Assembly (NCBI RefSeq): GCF_004349265.1
Contig: NZ_SMFL01000009.1
Location: 224,372 to 288,371 of the forward strand
Source: Dyadobacter psychrotolerans
GTDB lineage: Bacteria > Bacteroidota > Bacteroidia > Cytophagales > Spirosomataceae
Length of the DNA: 64,000 nt
Reading direction: 5' to 3'
The notes under the pieces were generated by a model. That model saw only the letters and a list, made by a program, of their open reading frames with translations, searched no databases and was not told where the DNA came from. Within the stretch, counting starts at the first letter, position 1. Every line of letters begins with the position of its first letter. This document shows positions 18,382 through 27,552 of the stretch, piece after piece. The position numbers and the translations under genes are program-made.

Positions 18382-18729
18382 CTATTTGTTGTGGGCAAAA
18401 ATTCTGTCAATTTCCAATGCCAGAAGTGTTTCCTGAAAAAGCCCTTTTATTTCTTCAATCTCTTCTTCTGTAAACGATAACATAAAGTTTGGAATAGGAG
18501 AAGGAAACAAAATATTTTTACCGTTGGGCAAGGGACTTTCCAACGAATGAACATGCTGCTTATCATACAAGATCGAGCAGAAACCATTTAAGCCTTCCTC
18601 CGAAAACAGGAACAGAAAGTTTCCAAAAACAAAATTGTAATGATCGCAGCAATTGCAACGGCCGATGTAACCATTGGCCGACTGGCTAAGAATACGTAAT
18701 GTGCTGTAAGAATGGGAATCGTCGTGCAT
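18382..18729 (-). CDS. Small conserved Bacteroidota protein (DUF6686-like) leading hmu operon
   Basis: A 115 aa protein with no signal peptide. It has a Cys-rich patch GRCNCCDHYNFVFGNFLFLF at residues 23-42 and an acidic C-terminal helix (LSFTEEEIEEIKGLF). I associate it, tentatively, with the DUF6686 family found in Bacteroidota; no biochemical function is known to me. It is 17 nt upstream of hmuT on the same strand, so it is likely cotranscribed and may serve iron or heme metabolism. The CxCC pattern could bind metal, but that is a guess. Confidence 0.65.
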   Translation of the reverse strand: MHDDSHSYSTLRILSQSANGYIGRCNCCDHYNFVFGNFLFLFSEEGLNGFCSILYDKQHVHSLESPLPNGKNILFPSPIPNFMLSFTEEEIEEIKGLFQETLLALEIDRIFAHNK

Positions 18730-18801
18730 AACTGCCTATGAATAAATTGCCATAAGATGATACTTGTCCGGAATTTGATTTCGCCATTACTTCAATACAG
18801 G

Positions 18802-18828
18802 CAAATATAAGCTATTTATTTAGACCAA
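18802..18828 (-). promoter_or_regulatory. Candidate promoter of hmu operon
   Basis: On the minus strand a perfect Bacteroidota -7 box TATATTTG (18809 to 18802) is preceded at 16 nt by TTG (18828-18826). The spacer is one base short of the usual range. It lies about 75 nt upstream of the first gene. Confidence 0.45.
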
Positions 18829-18965
18829 GTATAAACAATATTAAAAAATTACTTTTCTTGTCCGGGATTCCGGCGTGAGCAGTTAATTATTGTATCTTCA
18901 AAAATTACATCACCGCCGCACGCTGGTCCTTATGCTGTTTATCTACTCCTAAACGTTACCAAAGT

Positions 18966-20231
18966 TTGAAAAAGTTATTTACCAACCTTACATTCTGGGT
19001 TCTTACTGCTATTACCTGCGGCGCACTTCTTGGCCATTATTACCCACAAAAAGGAATTGAAATGGAGTTCCTGGGGAAAGGGTTTATCCAGGTTGTAAAA
19101 ATATTTATCAACCCCATTATTTTCCTGACAATTACCCTGGGAATCATCGGGATGGGCGACCTGAAAAAAGTTGGAAAGGTTGGAGCAAAGGCACTTTTGT
19201 ATTTTGAAGTAGTAACTACCCTGGCGCTGATTGTCGGTGTCGTGATTGCTAATGTTATCCGGCCGGGCGATGGAGTTGTAACGGCAAATCTTCAAAAGGG
19301 TGATATTTCGGTTTATGCAAATAAGGTGCAGGATTTTAGCTGGTTACAGTTTTTCCTGGATAACGTTACGCTCCAGGTTCTGCTGGTTTCGCTGGTTTTA
19401 GGAACGGTATTGAGTAAATATTCTGGAAAGGATAAAATTATTCACTGGCTTGGTTTCGCTTCAAAATATGTTTTTAAAGCCCTTCACTGGGTTATGATAT
19501 TTGCTCCGATCGGTGCATTTGGCGGAATGGCCTTCACGATCGGGAAATATGGTATTGCCACTTTGCTTCCGCTTGGCAAGCTGATGGTTACCGTTTATGC
19601 CACAATGGCGATCTTTATTTTTGGTATTTTAGGATTAATCTTAAGAACCTATAAAATCAACATCTGGTCTTTCCTGAAATACATCCGCGAAGAATTACTG
19701 ATCGTTTTGGGAACATCTTCATCCGAAGCCGCATTGCCATCGGTGATGGAAAAACTCGAACGAATGGGATGTTCCAAACCGGTAGTGGGTCTTGTTGTCC
19801 CGGCCGGTTATTCCTTTAACTTAGACGGTACAACAATATACCTTTCCATGGCAACCATCTTTTTGGCCCAGGTATTTGATGTTCATCTGACAATGGGGCA
19901 AATTCTTTCTGTAATTGGTATTCTAATGGTTACGTCCAAAGGTGCTGCCGGTGTCACAGGAAGCGGTTTCGTTGTTCTTGCATCTACACTTACCGCCATT
20001 AAAGTGATCCCGCTCGAAGGTCTTGCGTTGCTGCTGGGTGTAGACAGGTTTATGTCAGAAGCACGGGCTATCACCAACATCATCGGAAACGGAGTGGCTA
20101 CGATCTGGCTGGCTAACAATGAAAAAGAGTTCGACCGCGAGAAAATGCATTACGCTTTTGCCAATGTGAGGGAAACAGAAAATATTGTTACCGATAATCT
20201 GACGGATGTTACGCAGCAGAAATTAAGCTAA
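18966..20231 (+). CDS. Dicarboxylate/amino acid:cation symporter (DAACS family)
   Basis: A 421 aa membrane transporter related to DctA and GltP/GltT. Conserved parts are the serine-rich LGTSSSEAALPSVMEKLERMG (hairpin 1), GYSFNLDGTTIYLSMATIFLAQ (substrate/Na+ site NLDGT), TSKGAAGVTGSGFVVLASTL (hairpin 2) and LLGVDRFMSEARAITNIIGN with the Asp and Arg that bind dicarboxylate or acidic amino acid. The frame opens with TTG because an in-frame stop lies upstream and no earlier ATG exists. It is monocistronic. Whether it takes up C4-dicarboxylates or glutamate/aspartate cannot be decided. Confidence 0.93.
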   Translation: MKKLFTNLTFWVLTAITCGALLGHYYPQKGIEMEFLGKGFIQVVKIFINPIIFLTITLGIIGMGDLKKVGKVGAKALLYFEVVTTLALIVGVVIANVIRPGDGVVTANLQKGDISVYANKVQDFSWLQFFLDNVTLQVLLVSLVLGTVLSKYSGKDKIIHWLGFASKYVFKALHWVMIFAPIGAFGGMAFTIGKYGIATLLPLGKLMVTVYATMAIFIFGILGLILRTYKINIWSFLKYIREELLIVLGTSSSEAALPSVMEKLERMGCSKPVVGLVVPAGYSFNLDGTTIYLSMATIFLAQVFDVHLTMGQILSVIGILMVTSKGAAGVTGSGFVVLASTLTAIKVIPLEGLALLLGVDRFMSEARAITNIIGNGVATIWLANNEKEFDREKMHYAFANVRETENIVTDNLTDVTQQKLS

Positions 20232-20304
20232 CTATCCAACACTTAGATTGGATATAAATTCATTAATTTCTTAACTTTATTTTTCATTATAAGTAATCAC
20301 ACTT

Positions 20305-20535
20305 ATGAATTATAGAGACCATATTGTTTCGGATCACAAAGTGATGTTAGGCAAACCTGTCATAAAGGGGACAAGGCTATCTGTTGAATTGATTTTACGT
20401 AAATTGGGTGAAGGTGTTACGACAGAGCAATTATTGGCGATGTATCCCGATTTAGAAAGAGAAGCGATACAGGCAGTTTTAATATATGCTGCCAAACTTG
20501 TCGCCAATGAGGAAAATATTGAATCGGCTGCGTGA
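20305..20535 (+). CDS. DUF433 antitoxin-like protein
   Basis: A 76 aa DUF433 protein with the characteristic start VMLGKPVIKGTRLSVELIL and a helix-turn-helix-like core (TTEQLLAMYPDLEREAIQAVLIYA). DUF433 proteins usually precede a PIN-like DUF5615 gene and are predicted to be VapB-like antitoxins. Here the stop codon overlaps the start of the DUF5615 gene (GTGA). Toxin-antitoxin function is a prediction for this family. Confidence 0.88.
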   Translation: MNYRDHIVSDHKVMLGKPVIKGTRLSVELILRKLGEGVTTEQLLAMYPDLEREAIQAVLIYAAKLVANEENIESAA

Positions 20536-20879
20536 TACTTGCAGATGAAAATATTGATCACAAACTCATTAAAGAATTGCGACTTGCAGGATTCGACGTA
20601 TTTTCGATCTATGAATCCAGGCGAGGTAGTCCTGACGAATCTATTATAGAAATGTCAAGAAATCCTCCCAAAATAATTCTCACTGAAGATAAAGATTTTG
20701 GCGAATGGGTATATGCGCATAACGTCAAGGACATTAGTGTTTTATTCCTTAGATACCACTTTAAGGACACTGACTCAATAGTTAAAATCTTATTAGAACT
20801 CCTTTCCAAGCAGCGGGAAAATTTATTCGGCCATTTTACCACTGTTACCATACATAAGATCCGCTCCCGTCCTTTTTAA
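20532..20879 (+). CDS. DUF5615 PIN-like putative toxin
   Basis: A 115 aa PIN-like protein. It begins MILADENIDHKLIKELRLAGFDV, with the first acidic pair, and contains IILTEDKDFGEWVY, the second acidic patch; these resemble the metal-binding Asp residues of PIN RNases. Start is GTG at 20532, overlapping the TGA of the DUF433 gene. The pair forms a VapBC-like module. RNase activity is inferred from the fold. Confidence 0.88.
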   Translation: MILADENIDHKLIKELRLAGFDVFSIYESRRGSPDESIIEMSRNPPKIILTEDKDFGEWVYAHNVKDISVLFLRYHFKDTDSIVKILLELLSKQRENLFGHFTTVTIHKIRSRPF

Positions 20880-20966
20880 TCTTTATGATTATTCGGAAAG
20901 CGTTTCTCCTTGCACTTTCGCTTCATTCCGCCTTACCTTTGGACAACCATAATTGTAACCAGAGAA

Positions 20967-22700
20967 ATGACAAACGAAGAAACAATAAATATTCCAATAC
21001 GCGCCTCACGTGTATTCATAGGTGAAGAATTTGAACTAAAAAAATGGGAAGATTTACAGCCCCTATATGAAAATCTGCAAAAAAGGGAAATTAATTCCGT
21101 TGATGAACTTCGCCAATGGTTTTTGAATCGCAGTGAGCTCGAATCCTATCTTTCTGAAAACTTTGCCTGGCGTTATATCCGCCAAACCTGCGACACGGCC
21201 AACACTGGTCTGATTAATGCACTTCAATTTTTTATTACTGAAATTCAGCCAAAATTATCAGAGTATGGTAATGAGCTGGACAAGAAAATCATAGGCAATC
21301 AGTTTCTTGATCAACTGACAGACAAAGGTTTTGATATTACACTTCGCGGTATGAAAAAAGCAATTGAGCTTTTCCGGGAAGAAAATATTCCTGTAATCAC
21401 CGAAATGCAGACTGAGGAACGCAAGTATGGCGCTATTGCCGGTGCCATGACTGTTACCCTCGACGGCGAGGAAATGACTTTGCAGAAAGCAGCAGACCGC
21501 CTTCAGTCAACCGACCGCGCTACCCGGGAAGAAGCATGGCGGGCAATCAACGGGCGTCGTTACGATGACCACAAAAAACTGGACGAACTTTTAAACAAAC
21601 TGGTCGAATTAAGAAGTACCGTTGCTAAAAATGCGGGGTTCGAAAACTACCGGGATTATATGTTCGCAGCCATGGGCCGGTTTGATTACACTCCTCAGGA
21701 TTGTTTTGACTTTCATGCATCCGTAAAAGAAGCAGTTGTTCCTTTGCTTGACGATATGGCAGCCAGCCGTAAAGATGCATTAAAAGTGGATGCACTTCGT
21801 CCGTGGGATACAAAAGTTGACCCGAAAGGCCTGGATCCGCTAAAACCTTTTGCAACCGGCGAAGAATTACTGGACAAAACGATCCGCTGCTTCAGCCGCC
21901 TGGATCCATTCCTGGGTAACTGTTTACGGACAATGAAAACCATGAAACATCTGGATCTGGAATCAAGAAAAGGCAAAGCACCAGGTGGCTACAATTATCC
22001 TTTGGATGAAATTGGTGTTCCGTTTATTTTCATGAACGCAACTTCCAACCTGCGCGATATGATTACGCTTTTACACGAAGGCGGCCATGCGGTCCATTCT
22101 CTGGTAACGCGTGATCTGGCGCTTAACTCTTTCAAACATACCCCCTCAGAGGTAGCTGAACTTGCTTCGATGTCCATGGAGCTGATCACGATGGATTTTT
22201 GGGATGAGTTTTTTGATAACGAAGAAGATTTAAAACGTGCAAAAATTCAGCATCTAGAATCAATTATAGAAACTTTGCCATGGGTTGCTACGGTAGATAA
22301 GTTTCAGCACTGGATGTATGAAAATCCAAACCATACGGCTGAGCAGCGCACAGAGCAATGGGTAAAGATTTACAGCGATTTTACAGATACAGTGATGGAC
22401 TGGTCCGGTCTGGAAACCTTCAGTGAATATCTGTGGCAGCGACAGCTTCATATTTACGAGGTTCCTTTTTACTACATAGAATACGGAATTGCACAGCTGG
22501 GAGCGATTGGTGTCTGGAAAAATTATCGTGAAAACCCTGAGGCAGGTCTGAAAGGGTATATGGATGCACTTAAACTAGGCTACACCGCACCAATTACTGA
22601 AATATACCAGGCAGCGAATATTTCGTTCGATTTTTCACAAAAAAACATCACCGAACTGATGGATTTTGTGAAGACTGAGCTGGAAAGATTAAAAATTTGA
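20967..22700 (+). CDS. M3-family oligoendopeptidase
   Basis: A cytosolic zinc peptidase of about 577 aa related to PepF/oligoendopeptidase F. The zinc motif HEGGH is in LLHEGGHAVHSL at about residue 372, followed by the conserved SMSMELI with the third Glu ligand and a C-terminal GIAQLGAIGVWKNY typical of the family. It degrades short peptides. ATG at 20967 follows AGAGAA at a short distance; the longer frame from a TTG at 20910 is unlikely. It stands alone after the DUF433/DUF5615 pair. Confidence 0.92.
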   Translation: MTNEETINIPIRASRVFIGEEFELKKWEDLQPLYENLQKREINSVDELRQWFLNRSELESYLSENFAWRYIRQTCDTANTGLINALQFFITEIQPKLSEYGNELDKKIIGNQFLDQLTDKGFDITLRGMKKAIELFREENIPVITEMQTEERKYGAIAGAMTVTLDGEEMTLQKAADRLQSTDRATREEAWRAINGRRYDDHKKLDELLNKLVELRSTVAKNAGFENYRDYMFAAMGRFDYTPQDCFDFHASVKEAVVPLLDDMAASRKDALKVDALRPWDTKVDPKGLDPLKPFATGEELLDKTIRCFSRLDPFLGNCLRTMKTMKHLDLESRKGKAPGGYNYPLDEIGVPFIFMNATSNLRDMITLLHEGGHAVHSLVTRDLALNSFKHTPSEVAELASMSMELITMDFWDEFFDNEEDLKRAKIQHLESIIETLPWVATVDKFQHWMYENPNHTAEQRTEQWVKIYSDFTDTVMDWSGLETFSEYLWQRQLHIYEVPFYYIEYGIAQLGAIGVWKNYRENPEAGLKGYMDALKLGYTAPITEIYQAANISFDFSQKNITELMDFVKTELERLKI

Positions 22701-22717
22701 CAAATAGGAACGCACAA

Positions 22718-22749
22718 TTTGGTCGTTATTAAAAAGGCACCTATTTTTG
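22718..22749 (+). promoter_or_regulatory. Bacteroidota-type promoter for small lipoprotein
   Basis: TTTG at 22718-22721 and TATTTTTG at 22742-22749 are separated by 20 nt, matching the Bacteroidota housekeeping consensus exactly. The following gene starts at 22777. Confidence 0.75.
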
Positions 22750-22776
22750 TGCATATTACTATGAACCAGTAACGAG

Positions 22777-23028
22777 ATGAAATTTAGTAAAGTAGTTGCA
22801 TTTGTTGCCTGTATAGCACTTTTGTCTTCCTGTGATTATCAGAAATACAATCATATCGGTCAGAAAGATGTGAACGTAGCAAATTCTTATGTATACGGAG
22901 CAGGGCCTGATTCTTTGCCAAGACAAATGGCAAATAAGTATACTGCCCAGCCGGAGCTTGAAACACGTGTTAATGCAATTCGGGAAAGGCTTTACAGCGG
23001 AGCAACCAGCGCGGTTGTGAAACAGTAA
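22777..23028 (+). CDS. Small hypothetical lipoprotein
   Basis: An 83 aa protein with a strong lipoprotein signal: FVACIALLSSC, so the mature N-terminus would be Cys19. The remaining 64 residues are polar (DYQKYNHIGQKDVNVANSY; a basic-acidic helix at 50-75). I do not recognise a domain. It has its own consensus promoter and its own terminator, so it is a monocistronic, probably well-expressed envelope lipoprotein. Confidence 0.75.
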   Translation: MKFSKVVAFVACIALLSSCDYQKYNHIGQKDVNVANSYVYGAGPDSLPRQMANKYTAQPELETRVNAIRERLYSGATSAVVKQ

Positions 23029-23056
23029 CAGGTACCGTTATAAAAATATATTTCGG

Positions 23057-23087
23057 GATATCCTCAAAGCTGGGGATATCTTTTTTT
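23057..23087 (+). terminator. Terminator after small lipoprotein gene
   Basis: Stem GATATCC (23057-23063) pairs with GGATATC (23074-23080) with two further inner pairs, and is followed by seven T. Confidence 0.85.
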
Positions 23088-23247
23088 ATGTCTTATGATT
23101 ACTTCCAATTGCATTAAAAGTTATACGATTATTCAGTGGTTGGGATAATTGTGTGTTTTTATTTTACTTTACATTCTTATGTATACACACAGCGAATTTA
23201 TAGTATTATTCTAACAACAAATTTAAAAAACACATCTAATACTTATC

Positions 23248-24324
23248 ATGAGCATAGCGCTAGTAACCGGTTCTGCCGGATTAATAGGAAGCGAATCAGT
23301 TGCATTCCTTGCTGATAAATTTGATCTTATTATTGGAGTTGATAATAATCTCCGTCAATATTTTTTCGGAACCGACGGAAATACAGAATGGAACCGTAAC
23401 CGGATTCAGGACGCATTTAATAACTATAAACACTACTCTGCTGACATTCGTGAGGTAAGCCAGCTGGAACCAATATTTAAAGAATACGGAACGGATATTA
23501 AGCTAATTATACATGCAGCGGCACAGCCAAGCCACGACTGGGCTGCGCGGGAGCCGTTTACGGATTTTGGTGTAAATGCAACAGGCACACTTAACATGCT
23601 GGAAATGACACGCCTGCATGCGCCTGAGGCTGTGTTTATCTTTACTTCTACAAACAAGGTTTATGGTGATAACCCAAATTATCTTCCTCTGATAGAATTG
23701 GAAACACGTTGGGAAATCGATGAAAATCACCCGTATTTTGAGAATGGAATTGATGAAAGCCACAGTATAGACCACACTAAACACTCCATCTTTGGTGCTT
23801 CAAAGGTTGCAGCTGATATTATGGTGCAGGAATACGGAAAATATTTTGGCATGAAAACTGCAGTATTCCGTGGTGGCTGTCTTACAGGCCCAAATCACTC
23901 AGGAGCACAGTTACATGGCTTCCTTGCCTATTTGATGAAATGTGCAATTACAGGTAATCACTATACGATATTTGGTTACAAGGGCAAACAGGTTCGCGAT
24001 AACATTCACAGCCATGACCTGGTAAACATGTTCTGGCACTTTTACCAGAATCCACGCCCGGGCGAAGTTTACAACGCAGGAGGTGGACGTTTTGCAAACT
24101 GTTCGATGATTGAGGCAATTGCACTTTGCGAAACCATAACGGGCAATAAACTTTCATACTCCTATTCAGATACCAACCGTGTAGGCGATCACATCTGGTA
24201 CGTAAGTGATCTTACCAAGTTTAAAGCACATTATCCGGGCTGGAACTGGGAGTTTGGCCTGGTAGAAACATTAACACAGATACACGACGGAATATCTTCC
24301 CGTTTAGGAGTTAAAACCGTTTAA
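23248..24324 (+). CDS. NAD-dependent sugar epimerase/dehydratase (CDP-paratose epimerase-like)
   Basis: A 358 aa extended short-chain dehydrogenase. The NAD-binding GxxGxxG is VTGSAGLIGSE at the N-terminus and DLIIGVDNN follows. The substrate region FTSTNKVYGDNP matches CDP-paratose/tyvelose epimerase-like proteins. The catalytic Tyr-x3-Lys position reads FGASK, that is Phe instead of Tyr (about residue 186). LTGPNHSGAQLHGFLAYLMKCA is the sugar-binding loop. It probably makes a nucleotide sugar for the two glycosyltransferases downstream, from which it is separated by a strong hairpin. Confidence 0.85.
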   Translation: MSIALVTGSAGLIGSESVAFLADKFDLIIGVDNNLRQYFFGTDGNTEWNRNRIQDAFNNYKHYSADIREVSQLEPIFKEYGTDIKLIIHAAAQPSHDWAAREPFTDFGVNATGTLNMLEMTRLHAPEAVFIFTSTNKVYGDNPNYLPLIELETRWEIDENHPYFENGIDESHSIDHTKHSIFGASKVAADIMVQEYGKYFGMKTAVFRGGCLTGPNHSGAQLHGFLAYLMKCAITGNHYTIFGYKGKQVRDNIHSHDLVNMFWHFYQNPRPGEVYNAGGGRFANCSMIEAIALCETITGNKLSYSYSDTNRVGDHIWYVSDLTKFKAHYPGWNWEFGLVETLTQIHDGISSRLGVKTV

Positions 24325-24328
24325 ATAA

Positions 24329-24365
24329 AAAGACCTTCGAAGGTTTATAATCTTCGAAGGTCTTT
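24329..24365 (+). terminator. Perfect 14-bp hairpin between epimerase and glycosyltransferase
   Basis: Arms 24329-24342 and 24352-24365 are perfectly complementary with a 9-nt loop; each end is A-rich or T-rich. It starts 5 nt after the epimerase stop and ends 12 nt before the next ATG, so it may terminate or attenuate transcription into the glycosyltransferases. Confidence 0.75.
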
Positions 24366-24377
24366 AAACCTCCCTAT

Positions 24378-25325
24378 ATGCCAGACCATTTTGTAATTAT
24401 CATTCCCCAATTCAACGACTGGGAGGCGCTGAATCTTCTTATTGAAAAGATTAATGAAGATGTGGATTTCCAAATTCTGGAAAACACAACGCTTTTAATA
24501 GTCGATGACTGTTCTTCCAGATACCGTACCACTCCGTTTCCTGCATTTAAAGGACGCGAAATTAGGGTTTTAAGGCTTTACCGAAATCTTGGTCATCAGA
24601 AAGCAATCGCTATTGGCCTTTCCTGGGTGGCGCAGAACTTGCCGGCAGAAAAAATTATTGTAATGGATGCTGACGGAGAAGATGCCCCCGGGGACATAAA
24701 TAAACTTGCTGCAAGATCATTAAAAGAGCCTGATAAAATCATCTTTGCCGAAAGAAATAAACGTACCGAAAACTTTATGTTTCGTGCGTTTTATGTCATT
24801 TACAAAATGGTTTTCCAGCTACTAACAGGTAAGGTTATTACTTTTGGGAATTTTAGTCTGGTTCCTCAGCAACGGTTGCAAAATCTGGTACGTGTTTCAG
24901 AAATTTGGAATAACTATCCTGGTGGAATTATAAAATCCAGAATACCATATGACTCCGTGCTGACGAACAGAGCCAAGCGGCTGGCAGGAGAAAGTAAGAT
25001 GAATTTTGTCTCACTGGTCCTTCATGGTTTGAGTGCAATATCGGTTATGGTGGATACAACAGCGGTTCGTATTTTAATCTTCTCGATGCTGATGTCCGCA
25101 GTTTCGGTTGCTTTTATCTGTATTATTCTTTTCTTAAAATTTATAGGAAATGCTACTCCGGGATGGGCATCTACTTTAGGGAGTACACTTGTGATTCTCA
25201 TGCTCCAATCCTTTATGATATCGCTTTTCCTGGTTTTTATGGTTTTGCAATATCGCTCTCAGCAGCATTTTATTCCAGCCGTACATTATCGGGATTTTGT
25301 TGAAAAAGTAGAGTCTTTCAGCTAG
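24378..25325 (+). CDS. Family 2 glycosyltransferase with C-terminal membrane helices
   Basis: A 315 aa GT2 enzyme of the DPM1/GtrB type. The GT-A domain (1-210) starts FVIIIPQFNDWEALNLLI, contains LLIVDDCSSRY and the metal-binding IVMDADGEDAPGDI (DxD), and two membrane helices follow at about 230-260 and 275-300. Such enzymes load a sugar onto undecaprenyl phosphate. The next gene, a GT-C-type membrane protein, starts 1 nt after this stop; together they look like a lipid-carrier glycosylation pair. Confidence 0.88.
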   Translation: MPDHFVIIIPQFNDWEALNLLIEKINEDVDFQILENTTLLIVDDCSSRYRTTPFPAFKGREIRVLRLYRNLGHQKAIAIGLSWVAQNLPAEKIIVMDADGEDAPGDINKLAARSLKEPDKIIFAERNKRTENFMFRAFYVIYKMVFQLLTGKVITFGNFSLVPQQRLQNLVRVSEIWNNYPGGIIKSRIPYDSVLTNRAKRLAGESKMNFVSLVLHGLSAISVMVDTTAVRILIFSMLMSAVSVAFICIILFLKFIGNATPGWASTLGSTLVILMLQSFMISLFLVFMVLQYRSQQHFIPAVHYRDFVEKVESFS

Positions 25326-25326
25326 T

Positions 25327-26925
25327 ATGATCCACTTCGACAACTGCCCAACCGTTTATTGGCTGATCGGATATATTCTGGCTGGCATTGTCATGTTATC
25401 AGCATTTTACAAAAAAGTATCACTTCCTATTTTCGTAATTTTAAGCATCGCATTGTTAACCTTCATGCGATTACCCGTTATCGTTTTTAACCGGGAAATA
25501 AATCCGGATGAAAGCCAGATGCTAAGCCACGCAATTACGCTTTTTCACAATCCGGTTTACTGGCGCTCTGTTGACGGTACTACCATCGGTCCCTTAGACA
25601 ATTATCTGCTTGTTGTTCCCAGGCTTTTTGGCTTTCAAATTGATTACACTTCCGGCAGGTTTATGGGGTTGCTGTGTACCGTGGGTACATTATTATTTTT
25701 GTTATTGTCCTTAAAAAACTGGTTCGGCTCGCTGACTGCGCAAATTTCTGTACTCATTCCCTTAATCTTTCTATCCTTTACTCAGGAACCCGATTTTGTT
25801 CACTATTCCAGTGAGCAGTTACCTGCCTTTTTATTAACGCTGACACTTTGGTTTCTATCCAGATATCACTTGGATAAGGCTAATTCAACAACAAACAGTT
25901 ATCTGTTGGGACTAACAGCAGGGGCTGTTCCTTTTGCTAAACTACAGGCTGTGCCTCAGGCTCTGCTTTTGGTGGTTGCTGCATTCTGGTTTTGTTATTT
26001 AATTTATAAGGATAAAAAAAGTTATCGTCCGGCCCTTATGCTTGTGTTTGGAGGAATAACTTTTCCGGCTTTAACATTTATCTGGGCTGCCTGCAATCAT
26101 GTACTTACTGATCTGATAGATTTCTACTTACTCGGTAATGTCATTTATGCAGGAGGAAGTGCCAAAACTCCGATTGTACAGCAGTTCTTCAAAATATTAA
26201 GTTTAAGTACTGATTTTATAATATTTACCGCTGTACTGATACTACCGGCTATTTTTGGACTTATCCAGGTATTTCAAAAAAACATTAAAGGGAATTTACA
26301 GATTTCAGCTATAATTATTGGGCTGGTTTTAGCATCTGTTTACGCAGTTACCAAATCAGGAAATGATTTTGTTCACTATCTTAACTTCTGTATTGTTCCC
26401 TGGAGTTTACTCGCGGCTTTTGGTATTCAAAGATTGAATAAATGGGCAATTGTTTTCCCGGGATTATTACTCCTTTACTTTTGCTTTTCAGACTATTCAT
26501 CTTTTAAAAATCAACATCAGCTCAATTCATTCATATCAGACAATGCAACCACACTTGCGGAAAGTCCGGTTGTGAAGGAACTGAAAAAATATACCAAAAA
26601 AGATGACTTTATGGTCGTTTGGGGATGGCAATGTATGTATTATGTAGAAGCACAGCTGGCTGAAGGCACAGCTGAAAATCATTCAGAGCGTTCGATATAT
26701 CAGCACGATATGCTTGGTAAATACAGGAGCCGTTATATTTCAAATATCCAGAGAACGAAACCTGTTGTATTTCTGGATGCCGTGGGTAAAAACAGCTTCT
26801 GGGTACAGGATCGAAAAACTCAGGGATTCGAAAATTTTCCCGCGCTTGCAGAATATATATCCTCAAATTACAATTTCAAGGGCACATTCGACGATACCAG
26901 ACTCTTCGTACGAAAGGATCGCTAG
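25327..26925 (+). CDS. GT-C type membrane glycosyltransferase
   Basis: A 532 aa protein with roughly ten to twelve hydrophobic helices and a soluble C-terminal part (about 410-532). The first outer loop carries NREINPDESQMLSHAI, with the acidic DE motif typical of PMT/GT39-like enzymes that use polyprenyl-phosphate sugars. It is immediately downstream of the GT2 gene, supporting the idea that it transfers the sugar made available by that enzyme to an envelope acceptor. Exact family and acceptor are not determined. Confidence 0.75.
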   Translation: MIHFDNCPTVYWLIGYILAGIVMLSAFYKKVSLPIFVILSIALLTFMRLPVIVFNREINPDESQMLSHAITLFHNPVYWRSVDGTTIGPLDNYLLVVPRLFGFQIDYTSGRFMGLLCTVGTLLFLLLSLKNWFGSLTAQISVLIPLIFLSFTQEPDFVHYSSEQLPAFLLTLTLWFLSRYHLDKANSTTNSYLLGLTAGAVPFAKLQAVPQALLLVVAAFWFCYLIYKDKKSYRPALMLVFGGITFPALTFIWAACNHVLTDLIDFYLLGNVIYAGGSAKTPIVQQFFKILSLSTDFIIFTAVLILPAIFGLIQVFQKNIKGNLQISAIIIGLVLASVYAVTKSGNDFVHYLNFCIVPWSLLAAFGIQRLNKWAIVFPGLLLLYFCFSDYSSFKNQHQLNSFISDNATTLAESPVVKELKKYTKKDDFMVVWGWQCMYYVEAQLAEGTAENHSERSIYQHDMLGKYRSRYISNIQRTKPVVFLDAVGKNSFWVQDRKTQGFENFPALAEYISSNYNFKGTFDDTRLFVRKDR

Positions 26926-26927
26926 TC

Positions 26928-27371
26928 TCAGGATAGTAAATCTGTTTCCGGAGCATTTTCTGCCCTAAGTAAATCGGTTAAAGTTGTTTTATCCAAAACA
27001 GCAAGATTGGCGTCCCGCCATTTTTCAAGCACCGTTCTCAGGCTGCAAGTTTCTTCGTCCTTACAGTCATCACATCTGCCGTAAAAGAACATCGATACAC
27101 AGAGTGCAGGAGCAATTGGCCCGTCAATGATGCGGAGTACCTTTGAAAAGCTTACCTCGGAAGGCGGAATACGAAGCATATAACCTCCTCCCTTTCCCTT
27201 CTGGCTTTGAAGAACACCGTTGTTACGCAAATCCAGCAATATAGCTTCAAGAAATTTTTTCGGTATTTTTTCCTTTTCAGCAATATAGGAGATCAATACA
27301 GGACCTTTCCCAAATTGTTCTGCCAACACTTTAAGCGCTTTCAGCGCATATTTTGCTTTTTTTGATATCAT
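26928..27371 (-). CDS. Rrf2-family transcriptional regulator
   Basis: A 147 aa winged-helix regulator of the Rrf2 family (IscR/NsrR/CymR relatives): N-terminal MISKKAKYALKALKVLAEQF and wing GKGGGYMLRIPPSEVSF. Four Cys (91, 100, 103, 109) in ALCVSMFFYGRCDDCKDEETC suggest an iron-sulfur cluster, so it may sense iron, NO or redox. It converges with the GT-C gene, with only 2 nt between the stops. Its target is unknown; the metzincin-like gene is divergent from it. Confidence 0.9.
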   Translation of the reverse strand: MISKKAKYALKALKVLAEQFGKGPVLISYIAEKEKIPKKFLEAILLDLRNNGVLQSQKGKGGGYMLRIPPSEVSFSKVLRIIDGPIAPALCVSMFFYGRCDDCKDEETCSLRTVLEKWRDANLAVLDKTTLTDLLRAENAPETDLLS

Positions 27372-27552
27372 TGGTGGTTCATTGTACTTTTAATTCGCCT
27401 GATACTTCTACACTTCTGTTTCGGGCTTCAAAGTAGTAAGCTACAAAAATGTATTAATTTAAAGAAATATTTTACTCATTCGCTTAAATAAAGCGTAACC
27501 AAGAACGTGATTAAATGACTGAATTCCAGAAAAATATAAACAACATACACAC

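Noticed and set aside
20233..20254. Terminator after the symporter gene
   Set aside because: Only a 7-bp A/T-rich stem without a T run; too weak to support.
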